Positions 1 to 13,236 are shown, numbered from the stretch's first letter. The stretch is 64,000 nt of DNA from Streptomyces sp. NRRL F-5123 (GCF_000721495.1 NZ_JOHY01000032.1:1-64000); one strand, 5' to 3'. Notes: a model not told the origin generated them from the sequence alone. Made by a program: numbers and translations.

Positions 1-47
1 GAGATTTCTGCCTGTCTCGTGGGCTCGGAGATGTGTATAAGAGACAG
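1..47 (+). other. Illumina Nextera adapter remnant at contig end
   Basis: Bases 14-47 are the Nextera Read-2 transposase adapter: GTCTCGTGGGCTCGG (14-28) followed by the 19-bp mosaic end AGATGTGTATAAGAGACAG (29-47). Bases 6-13 (TTCTGCCT) match the i7 index of adapter N703 as I recall it, and bases 1-5 (GAGAT) match the end of the P7 sequence before it. This is library DNA, not genome. Its translation yields the well-known artefact peptide MCIRDR. Confidence 0.97.
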
Positions 48-125
48 GTGTGGCTCTGGGGCGGGGCCGGGGGGATCCCCTAATGTGTGGGTTTGTCGGC
101 CACGCGGAGTTGGGGAAGGGGCTAC

Positions 126-296
126 ATGGAGCGCACTGTTCGTTGTGCGGAGGGGCATGTGTTCACCACCGGGTCGTTTCCGTTGCAGCAGTTGGGGGCT
201 GAGCGGCTGGGGCCGGGGCGGTTGGTGAGGTGTCCGCGGTGTGCGCGGCTGCGGCACGCGGTGCCCGTCGGAGAGGGTGCCCGCGGGGAGAAGTGA
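126..296 (+). CDS. Small Cys-containing (zinc-knuckle-like) protein, 56 aa
   Basis: Unrecognised small protein. The ATG at 126 follows a purine-rich GGGGAAGGGG ribosome site. C7 and H11 near the start and a CPRC motif at C36/C39 could form one zinc site (C-x3-H ... C-x2-C); the last ten residues are charged. It lies 41 bp upstream of dcd on the same strand. Codon third positions are mostly G/C, as expected for a real gene here. The upstream contig is lost at the adapter, so wider context is unknown. No function is assigned; the metal site is inference. Confidence 0.6.
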   Translation: MERTVRCAEGHVFTTGSFPLQQLGAERLGPGRLVRCPRCARLRHAVPVGEGARGEK

Positions 297-325
297 GGCG
301 GGGGAGGCGTCGGGGCGCCTTGGGT

Positions 326-331
326 TAGGGT
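326..331 (+). promoter_or_regulatory. -10 element of a probable leaderless dcd transcript
   Basis: TAGGGT ends 6 nt before the GTG start of dcd and no Shine-Dalgarno is present. This is the geometry expected when transcription starts at the start codon. Position and motif are seen; leaderless initiation is inferred. Confidence 0.5.
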
Positions 332-337
332 CGGTCT

Positions 338-913
338 GTGCTTCTCTCAGACAAGGACATCCGGACCGAAATCGACAACGGGCGCGTACGCGTCGACCCG
401 TTCGAACCGTCGATGGTGCAGCCGTCGAGTATCGACGTGCGGCTGGACCGCTTCTTCCGGGTGTTCGAGAACCACCGGTACCCGCACATCGACCCGGCGG
501 TCGAGCAGCCGGATCTCACGCGGCTGGTGGAGCCCGAGGGGGACGACGCCTTCATCCTGCATCCCGGCGAATTCGTGCTGGCCTCGACGTACGAGGTCAT
601 CACGCTGCCGGACGACGTCGCCTCGCGGCTGGAGGGGAAGTCGAGCCTCGGGCGGCTGGGGCTGCTCACGCACTCCACCGCCGGGTTCATCGACCCGGGC
701 TTCTCCGGGCACGTGACCCTGGAGCTGTCGAACGTCGCGACGCTGCCGATCAAGCTGTGGCCGGGGATGAAGATCGGGCAGCTGTGCCTGTTCCGGCTCA
801 CCTCCCCGGCCGAATTCCCGTACGGCTCGCAGCAGTACGGCTCCCGCTACCAGGGGCAGCGCGGGCCGACCGCCTCCCGCTCGTACCTGAACTTCCACCG
901 CACGCAGGTGTGA
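338..913 (+). CDS. dcd: dCTP deaminase
   Basis: Deaminates dCTP to dUTP, feeding dTMP synthesis in the cytoplasm. 191 aa, the usual Dcd length. It begins [13 protein letters not shown] from a GTG and contains the characteristic segment [10 protein letters not shown] near residue 30, the substrate-binding stretch [18 protein letters not shown] (about 99-116) with the conserved SSLGR/K and the adjacent [12 protein letters not shown]. It ends YLNFHRTQV. There is no ribosome site; a -10 hexamer 6 nt upstream suggests a leaderless mRNA. It converges on the Yip1-like gene, with a long inverted-repeat element between them. Confidence 0.95.
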   Translation: MLLSDKDIRTEIDNGRVRVDPFEPSMVQPSSIDVRLDRFFRVFENHRYPHIDPAVEQPDLTRLVEPEGDDAFILHPGEFVLASTYEVITLPDDVASRLEGKSSLGRLGLLTHSTAGFIDPGFSGHVTLELSNVATLPIKLWPGMKIGQLCLFRLTSPAEFPYGSQQYGSRYQGQRGPTASRSYLNFHRTQV

Positions 914-920
914 CCCGCTG

Positions 921-1080
921 GTGCTGTGACCGGGAGGGTTTGCCAATAGCTTGCGGCGTCCGGTGCGGTGCGTCGCAAGGCGCCGGATCGGCCTCGTAGC
1001 GGGCTACTCGGTCGATGCGGCAACGCAGCGAGGTGCCGGGCCGGGCGTCGCAAGCCGGTGAACCCTCCCGGTCACAGCAC
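921..1080. repeat. 160-bp element with perfect 20-bp terminal inverted repeats
   Basis: GTGCTGTGACCGGGAGGGTT at 921-940 is the exact reverse complement of 1061-1080. Inside these, CTTGCGGCGTCCGG (about 950) pairs imperfectly with CCGGGCGTCGCAAG before the right arm, so the whole unit can fold as one long hairpin with an inner TAGC-GG-GCTA stem near 1000-1010. It fills the gap between the dcd stop and the stop codon of the convergent Yip1 gene; its last base is the first base of that stop. It could be a bidirectional terminator, a MITE-like element or both. I see no second copy in this window. Confidence 0.75.
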
Positions 1081-2051
1081 TAGATCAGCGGGAGCTTGAA
1101 CAGCATCAGCAGCGCGATCAGCTGGATCGCCGACGCGCCCAGCGCCTTCGGCCACGGCAGGTCGTGGGATTTCGCGACCATCGACGTCATGAGCGCCACG
1201 CACGCGAGCCAGGTGAGCCAGCCCAGCAGTTGGACGAAGCTGTTGGCGCCGCCGAGGAAGAGCGCGAAGAACAGGCGCGGGGCGTCGGTCACGGCCGTGA
1301 CGAGGAGGGCCAGGCCCACCGTCGGGGCCCAGGCGCCGTCGCCGCCGAGCTGGCGGGCCAGCGTGGTGGTGACCGCGCTGAGCAGCACGCCGCTCAGGGT
1401 GACGGCGACGGCCGTCATCACCACCAGCGGGATGCTCGCGGACAGCGTCGCGCCGAGGACGTCGTGGCGGGCGCTGTCGAAACCGAAGACGGCGAGCAGG
1501 CCGTAGACGAACGTCACGGTGAGGGCGGGGGTCCACATCGTGTGGTCGCGCATCTGCCAGAACGTCCGGCCGGGGCGCAGCACGATGCCGCTGAGCAGCT
1601 GCTTCCAGTGCAGCCGCGGGCCGGAGGGCGGGGCCGCGCTCTGGCCGGCGCGGTAGGTCGCCACGTTGTCGTCGGCGTAGGCGTTCGCGTAGCCGCCGCC
1701 GTCCGCGTAGCCGGGGCCCGCGCCGCCGCCGTCCGCGTAGCCGTCGCCGTACGCGTACGGGTCCGCGAGCTGCGCCGGCTCGCCCATCGTGAAGGCCCGC
1801 GTGTGGCCGGGCGCGTCGTCGTACGCGGGCGCCTGCTCGAAATACTCCGGCTCGCCCGGCGCGGCGTACGGGCCCTGGGGCCCGCCGTAGGGCGCCCCCT
1901 GCGGACCCCGGGCCGGACCGCGGGGCGGGCCGCCGGCGGGGCGCCCGGCCGGGCCCCGACCCCGGCCCGGACCCCCGTACGGCGGAGGCGGCGGGTAACC
2001 CGCCGCGTTCGGGTCCTGCCCTCGTCGGTCGCGGTTCTCGAATCCAGCCAC
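1080..2051 (-). CDS. Yip1-family integral membrane protein with Pro/Gly/Tyr-rich N-terminus
   Basis: 323 aa from GTG 2051. The first ~145 residues are low-complexity, rich in Pro, Gly, Tyr and Ala, with near repeats such as GYADGGG. The remainder holds about five hydrophobic segments in the Yip1-domain arrangement, beginning after HWKQLLSGIVLRPGRTFWQM, a motif typical of actinobacterial Yip1-like proteins. TACGTT lies 6 nt upstream of the GTG with no ribosome site, so the mRNA may be leaderless. The function of this family in actinobacteria is unknown. The disordered N-terminus is probably cytoplasmic. Confidence 0.75.
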   Translation of the reverse strand: MAGFENRDRRGQDPNAAGYPPPPPYGGPGRGRGPAGRPAGGPPRGPARGPQGAPYGGPQGPYAAPGEPEYFEQAPAYDDAPGHTRAFTMGEPAQLADPYAYGDGYADGGGAGPGYADGGGYANAYADDNVATYRAGQSAAPPSGPRLHWKQLLSGIVLRPGRTFWQMRDHTMWTPALTVTFVYGLLAVFGFDSARHDVLGATLSASIPLVVMTAVAVTLSGVLLSAVTTTLARQLGGDGAWAPTVGLALLVTAVTDAPRLFFALFLGGANSFVQLLGWLTWLACVALMTSMVAKSHDLPWPKALGASAIQLIALLMLFKLPLI

Positions 2052-2075
2052 GATTCGAACGTACCCGCTGCCGCG

Positions 2076-2112
2076 AAAGGCCGGGCCCGGCGGGAAGCCG
2101 GGCCCGGCCTTT
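2076..2112 (-). terminator. Rho-independent-type hairpin after the Fe-S oxidoreductase gene
   Basis: AAAGGCCGGGCCCGGC (2076-2091) and GCCGGGCCCGGCCTTT (2097-2112) form a perfect 16-bp stem with a 5-nt loop. It lies downstream of the minus-strand Fe-S oxidoreductase gene and just upstream of the Yip1 start. Confidence 0.8.
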
Positions 2113-2120
2113 GCTGCCAA

Positions 2121-2168
2121 CCTGTGACACGCCCTGTGACACGCCCTGTGACACGCCCTGTGGCACGC
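2121..2168. repeat. Four tandem copies of a 12-bp unit
   Basis: CCTGTGACACGC occurs at 2121, 2133 and 2145, with a fourth copy (one change, GTGGCACGC) at 2157. The array lies between the terminator hairpin and the end of the Fe-S oxidoreductase gene and is noncoding. Confidence 0.9.
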
Positions 2169-2184
2169 CCCGCCGGGCCGCGCC

Positions 2185-4455
2185 TCAGCCCGCCGCGGAG
2201 TCCGCCCCCGCGGCCGCCGCCGAGGCGACGGGCGCGGGCCTGACGGAGTCGAGCAGCAGCTGCGCGACGTCCACCACCTGCACGGACTCCTTCGCCTTGC
2301 CCTCGTTCTTCTTCCCGTTGACGGAGTCGGTCAGCATCACCAGGCAGAACGGGCAGGCCGTCGAGACGATGTCCGGGTCGAGGGACAGCGCCTCGTCGAC
2401 GCGCTCGTTGTTGATGCGCTTGCCGATCCGCTCCTCCATCCACATCCGGGCGCCGCCCGCGCCGCAGCAGAAGCCGCGGTCCTTGTGGCGGTGCATCTCC
2501 TCGCTGCGCAGGCCCGGAACCTTCGCGATGATCTCGCGCGGCGGTGTGTAGACCTTGTTGTGCCGGCCCAGGTAGCACGGGTCGTGGTAGGTGATGAGCC
2601 CCTCGACCGGGGTGACGGGGACGAGCCGGCCTTCGTCCACGAGCGTCTGCAGCAGCTGCGTGTGGTGGATGACCTCGTACTCGCCGCCGAGCTGCGGGTA
2701 TTCGTTGGCGATCGTGTTGAAGCAGTGCGGGCAGGTCGCGACGATCTTCTTCGACGAGCGCGGCTTGCGGCTCGCGGCGACGGTCCTGCCGTCGTCGTCC
2801 AGCTCCTCGCCGAAGGCCGTGTTGAGCATGGCGACGTTCTCGGCGCCGAGCTGCTGGAAGAGGAACTCGTTGCCGAGGCGGCGCGGCGAGTCGCCGGTGC
2901 AGTTCTCCTCGCCGCCCATGATCGCGAAGTTGACGCCCGCCATGTGCAGCAGCTCGGCGAAGGCCTTGGTGGTCTTCTTGGCGCGGTCCTCCAGGGAGCC
3001 CGCGCAGCCGACCCAGTACAGGTAGTCGACCGACGTCAGGTCCTCGACGTCCTCGCCCACGACGGGCACGGGGAAGTCGACCTCCTTCACCCACGCCAGC
3101 CGCTGCTTCTTCGGCAGGCCCCAGGGGTTGCCCTTCTTCTCCAGGTTCTTGAGCATCGTGCCCGCCTCGGACGGGAAGGACGACTCGATCATCACCTGGT
3201 AGCGGCGCATGTCGATGATGTGGTCGATGTGCTCGATGTCGACCGGGCACTGCTCGACGCACGCACCGCACGTGGTGCAGGACCACAGCACGTCGGGGTC
3301 GATGACGCCGTTCTCCTCGGCGGTGCCGATCAGCGGCCGCTCGGCCTCGGCGAGCGCGGCGGCGGGGACGCCGGCCAGCTGCTCGGGCGTGGCGCGCTCC
3401 TCGCCCTCCGCGGACTTGCCGCCGCCGGCCAGCAGGTAGGGGGCTTTGGCGTTGGCGTGGTCGCGCAGCGACATGATCAGCAGCTTGGGCGACAGCGGCT
3501 TGCCGGTGTTCCAGGCCGGGCACTGCGACTGGCAGCGGCCGCACTCGGTGCAGGTGGAGAAGTCGAGGATGCCCTTCCAGGAGAACTCCTCGATCTTGGA
3601 GACGCCGAAGACGTCGTCCTCGCCCGGGTCCTCGAAGTCGATCGGCTTGCCCTCGCTGGTCATGGGCTGCAGGGCGCCCAGCGAGACCTCGCCGCGCGCG
3701 TTGCGCTTGAACCAGATGTTGAAGAAAGCCAGGAAGCGGTGCCAGGCCACCGACATGTCGGTGTTGAGGCCGACGACGATCGCCCACGTCATGGTGACGG
3801 CGAGCTTGACCATGGCCACGGCGTACACGAGGTTCTGCAGCGTGTCCGTGCTCAGCCCGCGGAAGCCCGCGACGAGCGGGTACGAGGCGAAGTACGCGGC
3901 CTCGTAGCCGTCCACGCCGTGCAGCGCGCCCTCCAGGCCGCGCAGCGTGAGGATCGCCAGGCCGATGACGAGGATGACGTACTCGACGAAATACGCCTGC
4001 CAGGCCGTGGAGCCGGCGAAGCGGGACTTGCGGCCCGCCCGCGAGGGCAGGCTCAGCAGCCGGATCGCGATGAGGGTGACGATGCCGAGCGTGGTGAACA
4101 GGGCGATGAACTCGGTGTAGAGCTCGTACGGCAGCCAGTCGCCGATCACCGGCAGCATCCAGTCGGCCTTGAAGAGCTGGCCGTAGGCGTTGACGATCGT
4201 CAGGCCCAGGGTCAGGAAGCCGACCGCGACGAACCAGTGGGCGACGCCGACGACGCCCCACTTGTTCATCCGGGTGTGGCCGACGAACTCCCGCAGCATC
4301 GTCGTCGTACGGGCCTTGGGGTCGTTCGTGCGGCTGCCGGCCGGCACCGGCTTGCCCAGCCGGACGAACCGGTAGATCTGCGCGACGGCGAGGCTGAAGA
4401 GCGCGACGCCGACCGCGGTGAGGACCAGCGACACGATGATCGCGGCGAGTTGCAT
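2185..4455 (-). CDS. Membrane-bound Fe-S oxidoreductase, EtfD / heterodisulfide-reductase type
   Basis: 756 aa from ATG 4455, preceded by GGAG at good spacing. The N-terminal ~250 residues carry several membrane helices. A dicluster ferredoxin domain follows, with CTECGRCQSQCP near residue 300 and CTTCGACVEQCP near 390, then two CCG (cysteine-rich) domains with CPHC near 573 and CCGAGG near 661. The architecture matches mycobacterial EtfD (Rv0338c), which passes electrons from electron-transfer flavoprotein to menaquinone during fatty-acid beta-oxidation. That role is inferred by family. It is divergent from dnaK. An operator-like sequence overlaps its promoter. Confidence 0.85.
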   Translation of the reverse strand: MQLAAIIVSLVLTAVGVALFSLAVAQIYRFVRLGKPVPAGSRTNDPKARTTTMLREFVGHTRMNKWGVVGVAHWFVAVGFLTLGLTIVNAYGQLFKADWMLPVIGDWLPYELYTEFIALFTTLGIVTLIAIRLLSLPSRAGRKSRFAGSTAWQAYFVEYVILVIGLAILTLRGLEGALHGVDGYEAAYFASYPLVAGFRGLSTDTLQNLVYAVAMVKLAVTMTWAIVVGLNTDMSVAWHRFLAFFNIWFKRNARGEVSLGALQPMTSEGKPIDFEDPGEDDVFGVSKIEEFSWKGILDFSTCTECGRCQSQCPAWNTGKPLSPKLLIMSLRDHANAKAPYLLAGGGKSAEGEERATPEQLAGVPAAALAEAERPLIGTAEENGVIDPDVLWSCTTCGACVEQCPVDIEHIDHIIDMRRYQVMIESSFPSEAGTMLKNLEKKGNPWGLPKKQRLAWVKEVDFPVPVVGEDVEDLTSVDYLYWVGCAGSLEDRAKKTTKAFAELLHMAGVNFAIMGGEENCTGDSPRRLGNEFLFQQLGAENVAMLNTAFGEELDDDGRTVAASRKPRSSKKIVATCPHCFNTIANEYPQLGGEYEVIHHTQLLQTLVDEGRLVPVTPVEGLITYHDPCYLGRHNKVYTPPREIIAKVPGLRSEEMHRHKDRGFCCGAGGARMWMEERIGKRINNERVDEALSLDPDIVSTACPFCLVMLTDSVNGKKNEGKAKESVQVVDVAQLLLDSVRPAPVASAAAAGADSAAG

Positions 4456-4486
4456 GGGGGCTCCTCGGGCCTGCGCACGGTACGAA

Positions 4487-4510
4487 ATTCTACTAAGCGG
4501 TAACTTACTG
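4487..4510 (-). promoter_or_regulatory. Promoter with overlapping operator-like sequence
   Basis: On the minus strand a TAGAAT -10 hexamer (4492-4487) lies about 32 bp before the start of the Fe-S oxidoreductase gene. Immediately upstream, TACTAAGCGGTAACTTA (4491-4507) is AT-rich for this genome, contains TAC/GTA half-sites and covers the -10/-35 spacer. A TetR-type operator is plausible. No regulator gene is adjacent. Confidence 0.45.
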
Positions 4511-4618
4511 CGGTCCTGGCTGAGGGTACCCGGGATCGGGGGGCCCATAAAGCCGCATCACTGGTGATCTGTGTCGCGCGTCGCGCCGGGCCCGGGTGCG
4601 CGGGGCCCACGCGGCTAA

Positions 4619-4639
4619 GTTGAGTCGACCGGACTCACC
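4619..4639 (+). promoter_or_regulatory. Distal HAIR-like HspR operator
   Basis: GTTGAGT-N7-ACTCACC keeps the exact HAIR spacing and 12 of 14 consensus bases (CTTGAGT-N7-ACTCAAG). It lies just upstream of the dnaK -35 hexamer. Confidence 0.75.
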
Positions 4640-4643
4640 TCTG

Positions 4644-7271
<2,628 letters not shown>

Positions 7272-7315
7272 CGGTGTAGAGAGAGCCTTCAAGGCCGGAA
7301 GGAGGGACGCCGGGG

Positions 7316-8500
7316 ATGAGCATCAGTAGGGACCTGCTGGAAAAGGACCTGTACAAGGTCCTCGGCGTCCCCAAGGACGCCACGGAAGCCGAGATCAAGA
7401 AGGCGTACCGGAAGCTCGCCCGCGAGTTCCACCCGGACGCCAACAAGGGCGACGCGAAGGCGGAGGAGCGCTTCAAGGAGATCTCCGAGGCCAACGACGT
7501 CCTCTCGGACGCCAAGCGGCGCAAGGAGTACGACGAGGGCCGCGCGCTCTTCGGGAACGGCGGCTTCCGCCCGGGCCCGGGCGCGGGCGGCACCGGCGGC
7601 TTCAACTTCGACCTCGGCGACCTCTTCGGCGGCGGCGGCCAGGCCCCCGGCGGGGGCCAGGGCGGCGGCTTCGGCGGCGGGCTCGGAGACGTCTTCGGCG
7701 GGCTCTTCAACCGCGGCGGCGGCACCCGGGTGCAGCCGCGGCGGGGCCAGGACATCGAGTCCGAGGTCACGCTGAGCTTCACCGAGGCCGTCGACGGGGC
7801 CACGGTCCCGCTGCGGATGTCCTCGCAGGCCCCCTGCAAGGCCTGCTCCGGCACCGGCGACAGGAACGGCACGCCCCGGGTGTGCCCGACCTGCGTCGGT
7901 ACGGGCCAGGTCTCGCGCGGCGGCGGGGGCGGCTTCTCGCTCACCGACCCCTGCGTGGACTGCAAGGGCCGCGGCCTGATCGCGGAGAACCCCTGCGAGG
8001 TCTGCCACGGCAGCGGGCGCGCCAAGAGCTCGCGCACCATGCAGGTCCGCATCCCGGCGGGCGTCACCGACGGGCAGCGCATCCGGTTGCGCGGCAAGGG
8101 CGCCCCCGGCGAGCGCGGCGGCCCGGCGGGCGACCTCTACGTTGTCGTGCACGTCGGGCAGCACCCGGTCTTCGGCCGCAAGGACGCCAACCTCACGGTG
8201 ACCGTACCGGTCAGCTTCCCGGAGGCGGCGCTCGGCGGCGAGGTCAAGGTGCCCACGCTCGGCGGCCCGCCGGTCACCCTCAAGCTCCCGCCGGGCACCC
8301 CCAACGGCCGCACCCTGCGCGCCCGCGGCAAGGGCGCCGTCCGCAAGGACGGCACGCGCGGCGACCTGCTCGTCACCGTCGAGGTGGCGGTGCCGGACAA
8401 GAGCGAGGGCAAGGCGCTCGACGCGCTGGAGGCCTACCGGGAGGCGACCGCGGACTTCGACCCGCGGGCCGAGCTGTTCAAGGCGGCAAAGGGAGTGTGA
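7316..8500 (+). CDS. dnaJ: Hsp40 co-chaperone DnaJ (type I)
   Basis: Stimulates DnaK ATPase activity and delivers substrates. 394 aa from ATG 7316, GGAGG upstream. The J domain (about 10-75) includes HPD at 39. A Gly/Phe-rich region with GGG runs (80-140) follows. The zinc-binding domain has four CxxCxGxG modules between about 173 and 231: [24 protein letters not shown] and CEVCHGSG. The C-terminal substrate domain begins near 240. All type I parts are present. It sits 44 bp after grpE and 4 bp before hspR. Confidence 0.98.
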   Translation: MSISRDLLEKDLYKVLGVPKDATEAEIKKAYRKLAREFHPDANKGDAKAEERFKEISEANDVLSDAKRRKEYDEGRALFGNGGFRPGPGAGGTGGFNFDLGDLFGGGGQAPGGGQGGGFGGGLGDVFGGLFNRGGGTRVQPRRGQDIESEVTLSFTEAVDGATVPLRMSSQAPCKACSGTGDRNGTPRVCPTCVGTGQVSRGGGGGFSLTDPCVDCKGRGLIAENPCEVCHGSGRAKSSRTMQVRIPAGVTDGQRIRLRGKGAPGERGGPAGDLYVVVHVGQHPVFGRKDANLTVTVPVSFPEAALGGEVKVPTLGGPPVTLKLPPGTPNGRTLRARGKGAVRKDGTRGDLLVTVEVAVPDKSEGKALDALEAYREATADFDPRAELFKAAKGV

Positions 8501-8504
8501 ACGG

Positions 8505-9038
8505 ATGAGCATCGACGGCCGGACGGACGGTACGGCGCCGGGCCCGCGTGGCACCGGCACCGGCGGCGCGCGCGTTCCGCGGGGTCCGGGCGGTGCCCCG
8601 CGCGGGCGCAACCCGTACCAGCTCACCGAGGAGACCCCGGTCTACGTCATCTCCGTGGCGGCCGAGCTGTCCGGGCTGCACCCGCAGACCCTGCGGCAGT
8701 ACGACCGCCTGGGCCTGGTCTCGCCCGACCGCACGGCCGGGCGGGGCCGCCGCTACTCCGCACGCGACATCGAGCAGCTGCGCGAGGTGCAGCGGCTCTC
8801 CCAGGACGACGGCATCAACCTGGCCGGCATCAAGCGCATCATCGAGCTGGAGAACCAGGTCGCCGCCCTCCAGGCGCGCGTCGCCGAGCTGTCCGCGACG
8901 GTGGAGGGCGCGGCGGCCCTCATCCAGCAGCGCGAGGCGGCGGTCCACGCGTCGTACCGCCGCGATCTCGTCCCCTACCAGGACGTCCAGCACACCAGCG
9001 CGCTGGTGGTGTGGCGCCCCAAGCGCGATGGCGCCTGA
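8505..9038 (+). CDS. hspR: HspR, MerR-family heat-shock repressor
   Basis: Represses the dnaK operon by binding HAIR sites with DnaK-ADP. 177 aa. The MerR helix-turn-helix and wing ([20 protein letters not shown] through [14 protein letters not shown], about 48-90) match HspR almost exactly, followed by the coiled-coil segment [20 protein letters not shown]. The first ~37 residues are a Gly/Arg/Pro-rich extension before [12 protein letters not shown], so the protein looks longer than the HspR I remember from S. coelicolor (about 151 aa). ATG 8505 has a purine-rich ribosome site. Confidence 0.96.
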   Translation: MSIDGRTDGTAPGPRGTGTGGARVPRGPGGAPRGRNPYQLTEETPVYVISVAAELSGLHPQTLRQYDRLGLVSPDRTAGRGRRYSARDIEQLREVQRLSQDDGINLAGIKRIIELENQVAALQARVAELSATVEGAAALIQQREAAVHASYRRDLVPYQDVQHTSALVVWRPKRDGA

Positions 9039-9093
9039 CGGCGCCTTATGACGAAGGGGCTCGGCCCCTCTCCCCGCCCGCCGGGCGCGCGGT

Positions 9094-9316
9094 CCGGGCT
9101 GCGGCTGCGCCGCCGGGCACGCCAGGGGCGCGTGGGGGCACCTCCCGGGCGAAGCCTGGGGGAGAACTGCGTGCTCAGCCCACCACCGGCCGGTGGTCCG
9201 GGAACGACAGCAACTGCCCCCTTTCGGTCGGTGACGACCCGCGCCACCGTCGTGGCTGGTCGCGCAGTCTCCCGCGCCCCTGAAAACGTGTGCCCCGCGG
9301 CGCAGCCGCAGCCCGG
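9094..9316. repeat. Nested inverted-repeat element in the hspR-clpB spacer
   Basis: The spacer 9039-9417 holds no gene. CCGGGCTGCGGCTGCGCCGC (9094-9113) is a perfect inverted match to 9297-9316. Inside, CAGGGGCGCG (9123-9132) pairs with 9273-9282, and 9161-9180 pairs imperfectly with 9251-9270. A 28-nt block (9133-9160, TGGGGGCACCTCCCGGGCGA...) interrupts the left arm only, like an insertion. CCCCGCGGCGCAGCCG is also repeated directly at 9293 and 9327. The core resembles the element at 37215-37358 and a repeat common in Streptomyces intergenic DNA. Confidence 0.75.
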
Positions 9317-9417
9317 AAACGCCCACCCCGCGGCGCAGCCGCGCCCGCGGCGCCGCCGCGCCCTCATGGCAGGGACGGGCCAGAATGGAAAACGCACCTC
9401 CGAGGAGGATCCGACCC

Positions 9418-12033
<2,616 letters not shown>

Positions 12034-12093
12034 CGGCCGCCGGTCCCGGTCGGTGACGGCCGCTGCCGCCCGGTGACCAGCGCCGGACCCGCG

Positions 12094-12120
12094 CACCCCC
12101 GGGGTTTCCCCCTGGGGGTG
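12094..12120 (+). terminator. Possible hairpin after clpB
   Basis: CACCCCC (12094-12100) and GGGGGTG (12114-12120) form a short GC stem between clpB and the YbjN-domain gene. There is no T tract. It may only attenuate. Confidence 0.4.
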
Positions 12121-12165
12121 CGGATGAGGGAGGATGGCAGTCAGACGTCACGAAGGGACTTCACG

Positions 12166-12711
12166 GTGAGCATCGACCCGTCCTCGATTCCTAATTTCGG
12201 GGGACAGCCGGACCCCTCGTCCGCTGGCAACAGCGGTGTGGTCATCCCCGACCAGGACCTGGTCAAGCAGCTGCTCGACCAGATGGAGCTGAAGTACCTG
12301 GTCGACGAGGAGGGTGACCTCGTCGCGCCCTGGGAGGACTTCCGCACCTACTTCATGTTCCGTGGCGAGGGCGAGCAGGCGGTCTTCGCCGTCCGGACGT
12401 TCTACGACCGCCCGTTCGAGGTCGACGACAAGACGCAGCTGCACGAGGTCATCGACGACTGGAACCGCCGCACGCTGTGGCCGAAGGTCTACACCCACAC
12501 CAACGACGACGGCGGCGTCCGCCTCGTCGGCGAGGCCCAGCTGATGGTCGGGCTGGGCGTCGGCCTGGAGCACTTCGTGTCCAGCACGGTGAGCTGGGTG
12601 CGCGCCTCGATCGAGTTCGACAAGTGGGTCGTGGACACGCTGGGCCTGGCGAAGGACGCTGACGAGGCCGCCGAGGGCGGCGAGGGCGGCGACGAGTCCG
12701 CGGAGGACTGA
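12166..12711 (+). CDS. YbjN-domain protein
   Basis: 181 aa from GTG 12166 with GAAGGGA about 9 nt upstream. The domain (about 30-160) belongs to the YbjN/TY3-type sensory fold, with the typical stretches YLVDEEGDLVAPWEDFRTYF and DDWNRRTLWPKVYTHTNDDG. The C-terminus is acidic (EAAEGGEGGDESAED). YbjN proteins are often linked to chaperone or secretion functions but no biochemical role is established. It follows clpB on the same strand, as in S. coelicolor as I recall it, so a ClpB-related role is plausible. A strong terminator follows. Confidence 0.8.
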   Translation: MSIDPSSIPNFGGQPDPSSAGNSGVVIPDQDLVKQLLDQMELKYLVDEEGDLVAPWEDFRTYFMFRGEGEQAVFAVRTFYDRPFEVDDKTQLHEVIDDWNRRTLWPKVYTHTNDDGGVRLVGEAQLMVGLGVGLEHFVSSTVSWVRASIEFDKWVVDTLGLAKDADEAAEGGEGGDESAED

Positions 12712-12788
12712 CCCGCGCGGAGGGCCTGAGCCGCGCGGGGGACTGGCCTGCGCGGAGGGGACCACCGCCGCCCGTCCCGAGTACCTAC

Positions 12789-12824
12789 GGAAAAGCCCGG
12801 CCCCCCGTGTGGCCGGGCTTTTCC
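12789..12824. terminator. Bidirectional terminator
   Basis: GGAAAAGCCCGGCC (12789-12802) pairs with GGCCGGGCTTTTCC (12811-12824), an 8-nt loop between. It separates the convergent YbjN and VOC genes and carries T runs in both directions. Confidence 0.88.
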
Positions 12825-12861
12825 GCGCTCCCGCGGTGGCTCCGCGGTGCGTCGGGGTGCC

Positions 12862-13236
12862 TCAGACGGGCTGCTCCAGCACGGAGAGCACGTTGCCCGC
12901 AGGATCGGTGAACCAGGCGATGAGCGGGCCGCCGCCGCGGAAGATCCCCCGCTCGTCCGTGGGCAGCTGCTCGTACCGCGCGAAGCGCACCCCGCGCCGC
13001 CCCAGCTCGTCGACCGCCGCCTCGATGTCGGGGACGGGGAAGTTGAGGACGGTGAACGTCGCGGGCGTGTGGTCCGGCTTCGGGTAGACCAGGACGTCCC
13101 GGCCACCCGCGATGTGCAGCGTCAGCAGCCCGTTCTCCCGCGACACCTTCAGCCCCAGCGTGTCGCCGTAGAACGCCGCCGCGGCCTCGATGTCGTCCAC
13201 CGAGAAACCGCTGAACGCCTTGGTCGACTCGAACAT
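12862..13236 (-). CDS. VOC-superfamily (glyoxalase-like) protein
   Basis: 124 aa from ATG 13236 with AGGAGG spaced 6 nt upstream. It contains the two babbab modules of the vicinal oxygen chelate fold: module 1 around [21 protein letters not shown] and module 2 around [20 protein letters not shown], ending [17 protein letters not shown]. The terminal FTDPAGN motif is typical of glyoxalase/bleomycin-resistance/dioxygenase members. Which reaction it catalyses, and whether it binds metal, cannot be told from sequence alone. It converges on the YbjN gene. Confidence 0.85.
   Translation of the reverse strand: MFESTKAFSGFSVDDIEAAAAFYGDTLGLKVSRENGLLTLHIAGGRDVLVYPKPDHTPATFTVLNFPVPDIEAAVDELGRRGVRFARYEQLPTDERGIFRGGGPLIAWFTDPAGNVLSVLEQPV

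Noticed and set aside
19..228. Open frame beginning with the peptide MGSEMCIRDR
   Set aside because: It is translated adapter sequence, not a gene.
2121..2168. CRISPR-like array
   Set aside because: Units are 12 bp and directly tandem, without spacers. No cas genes are present.
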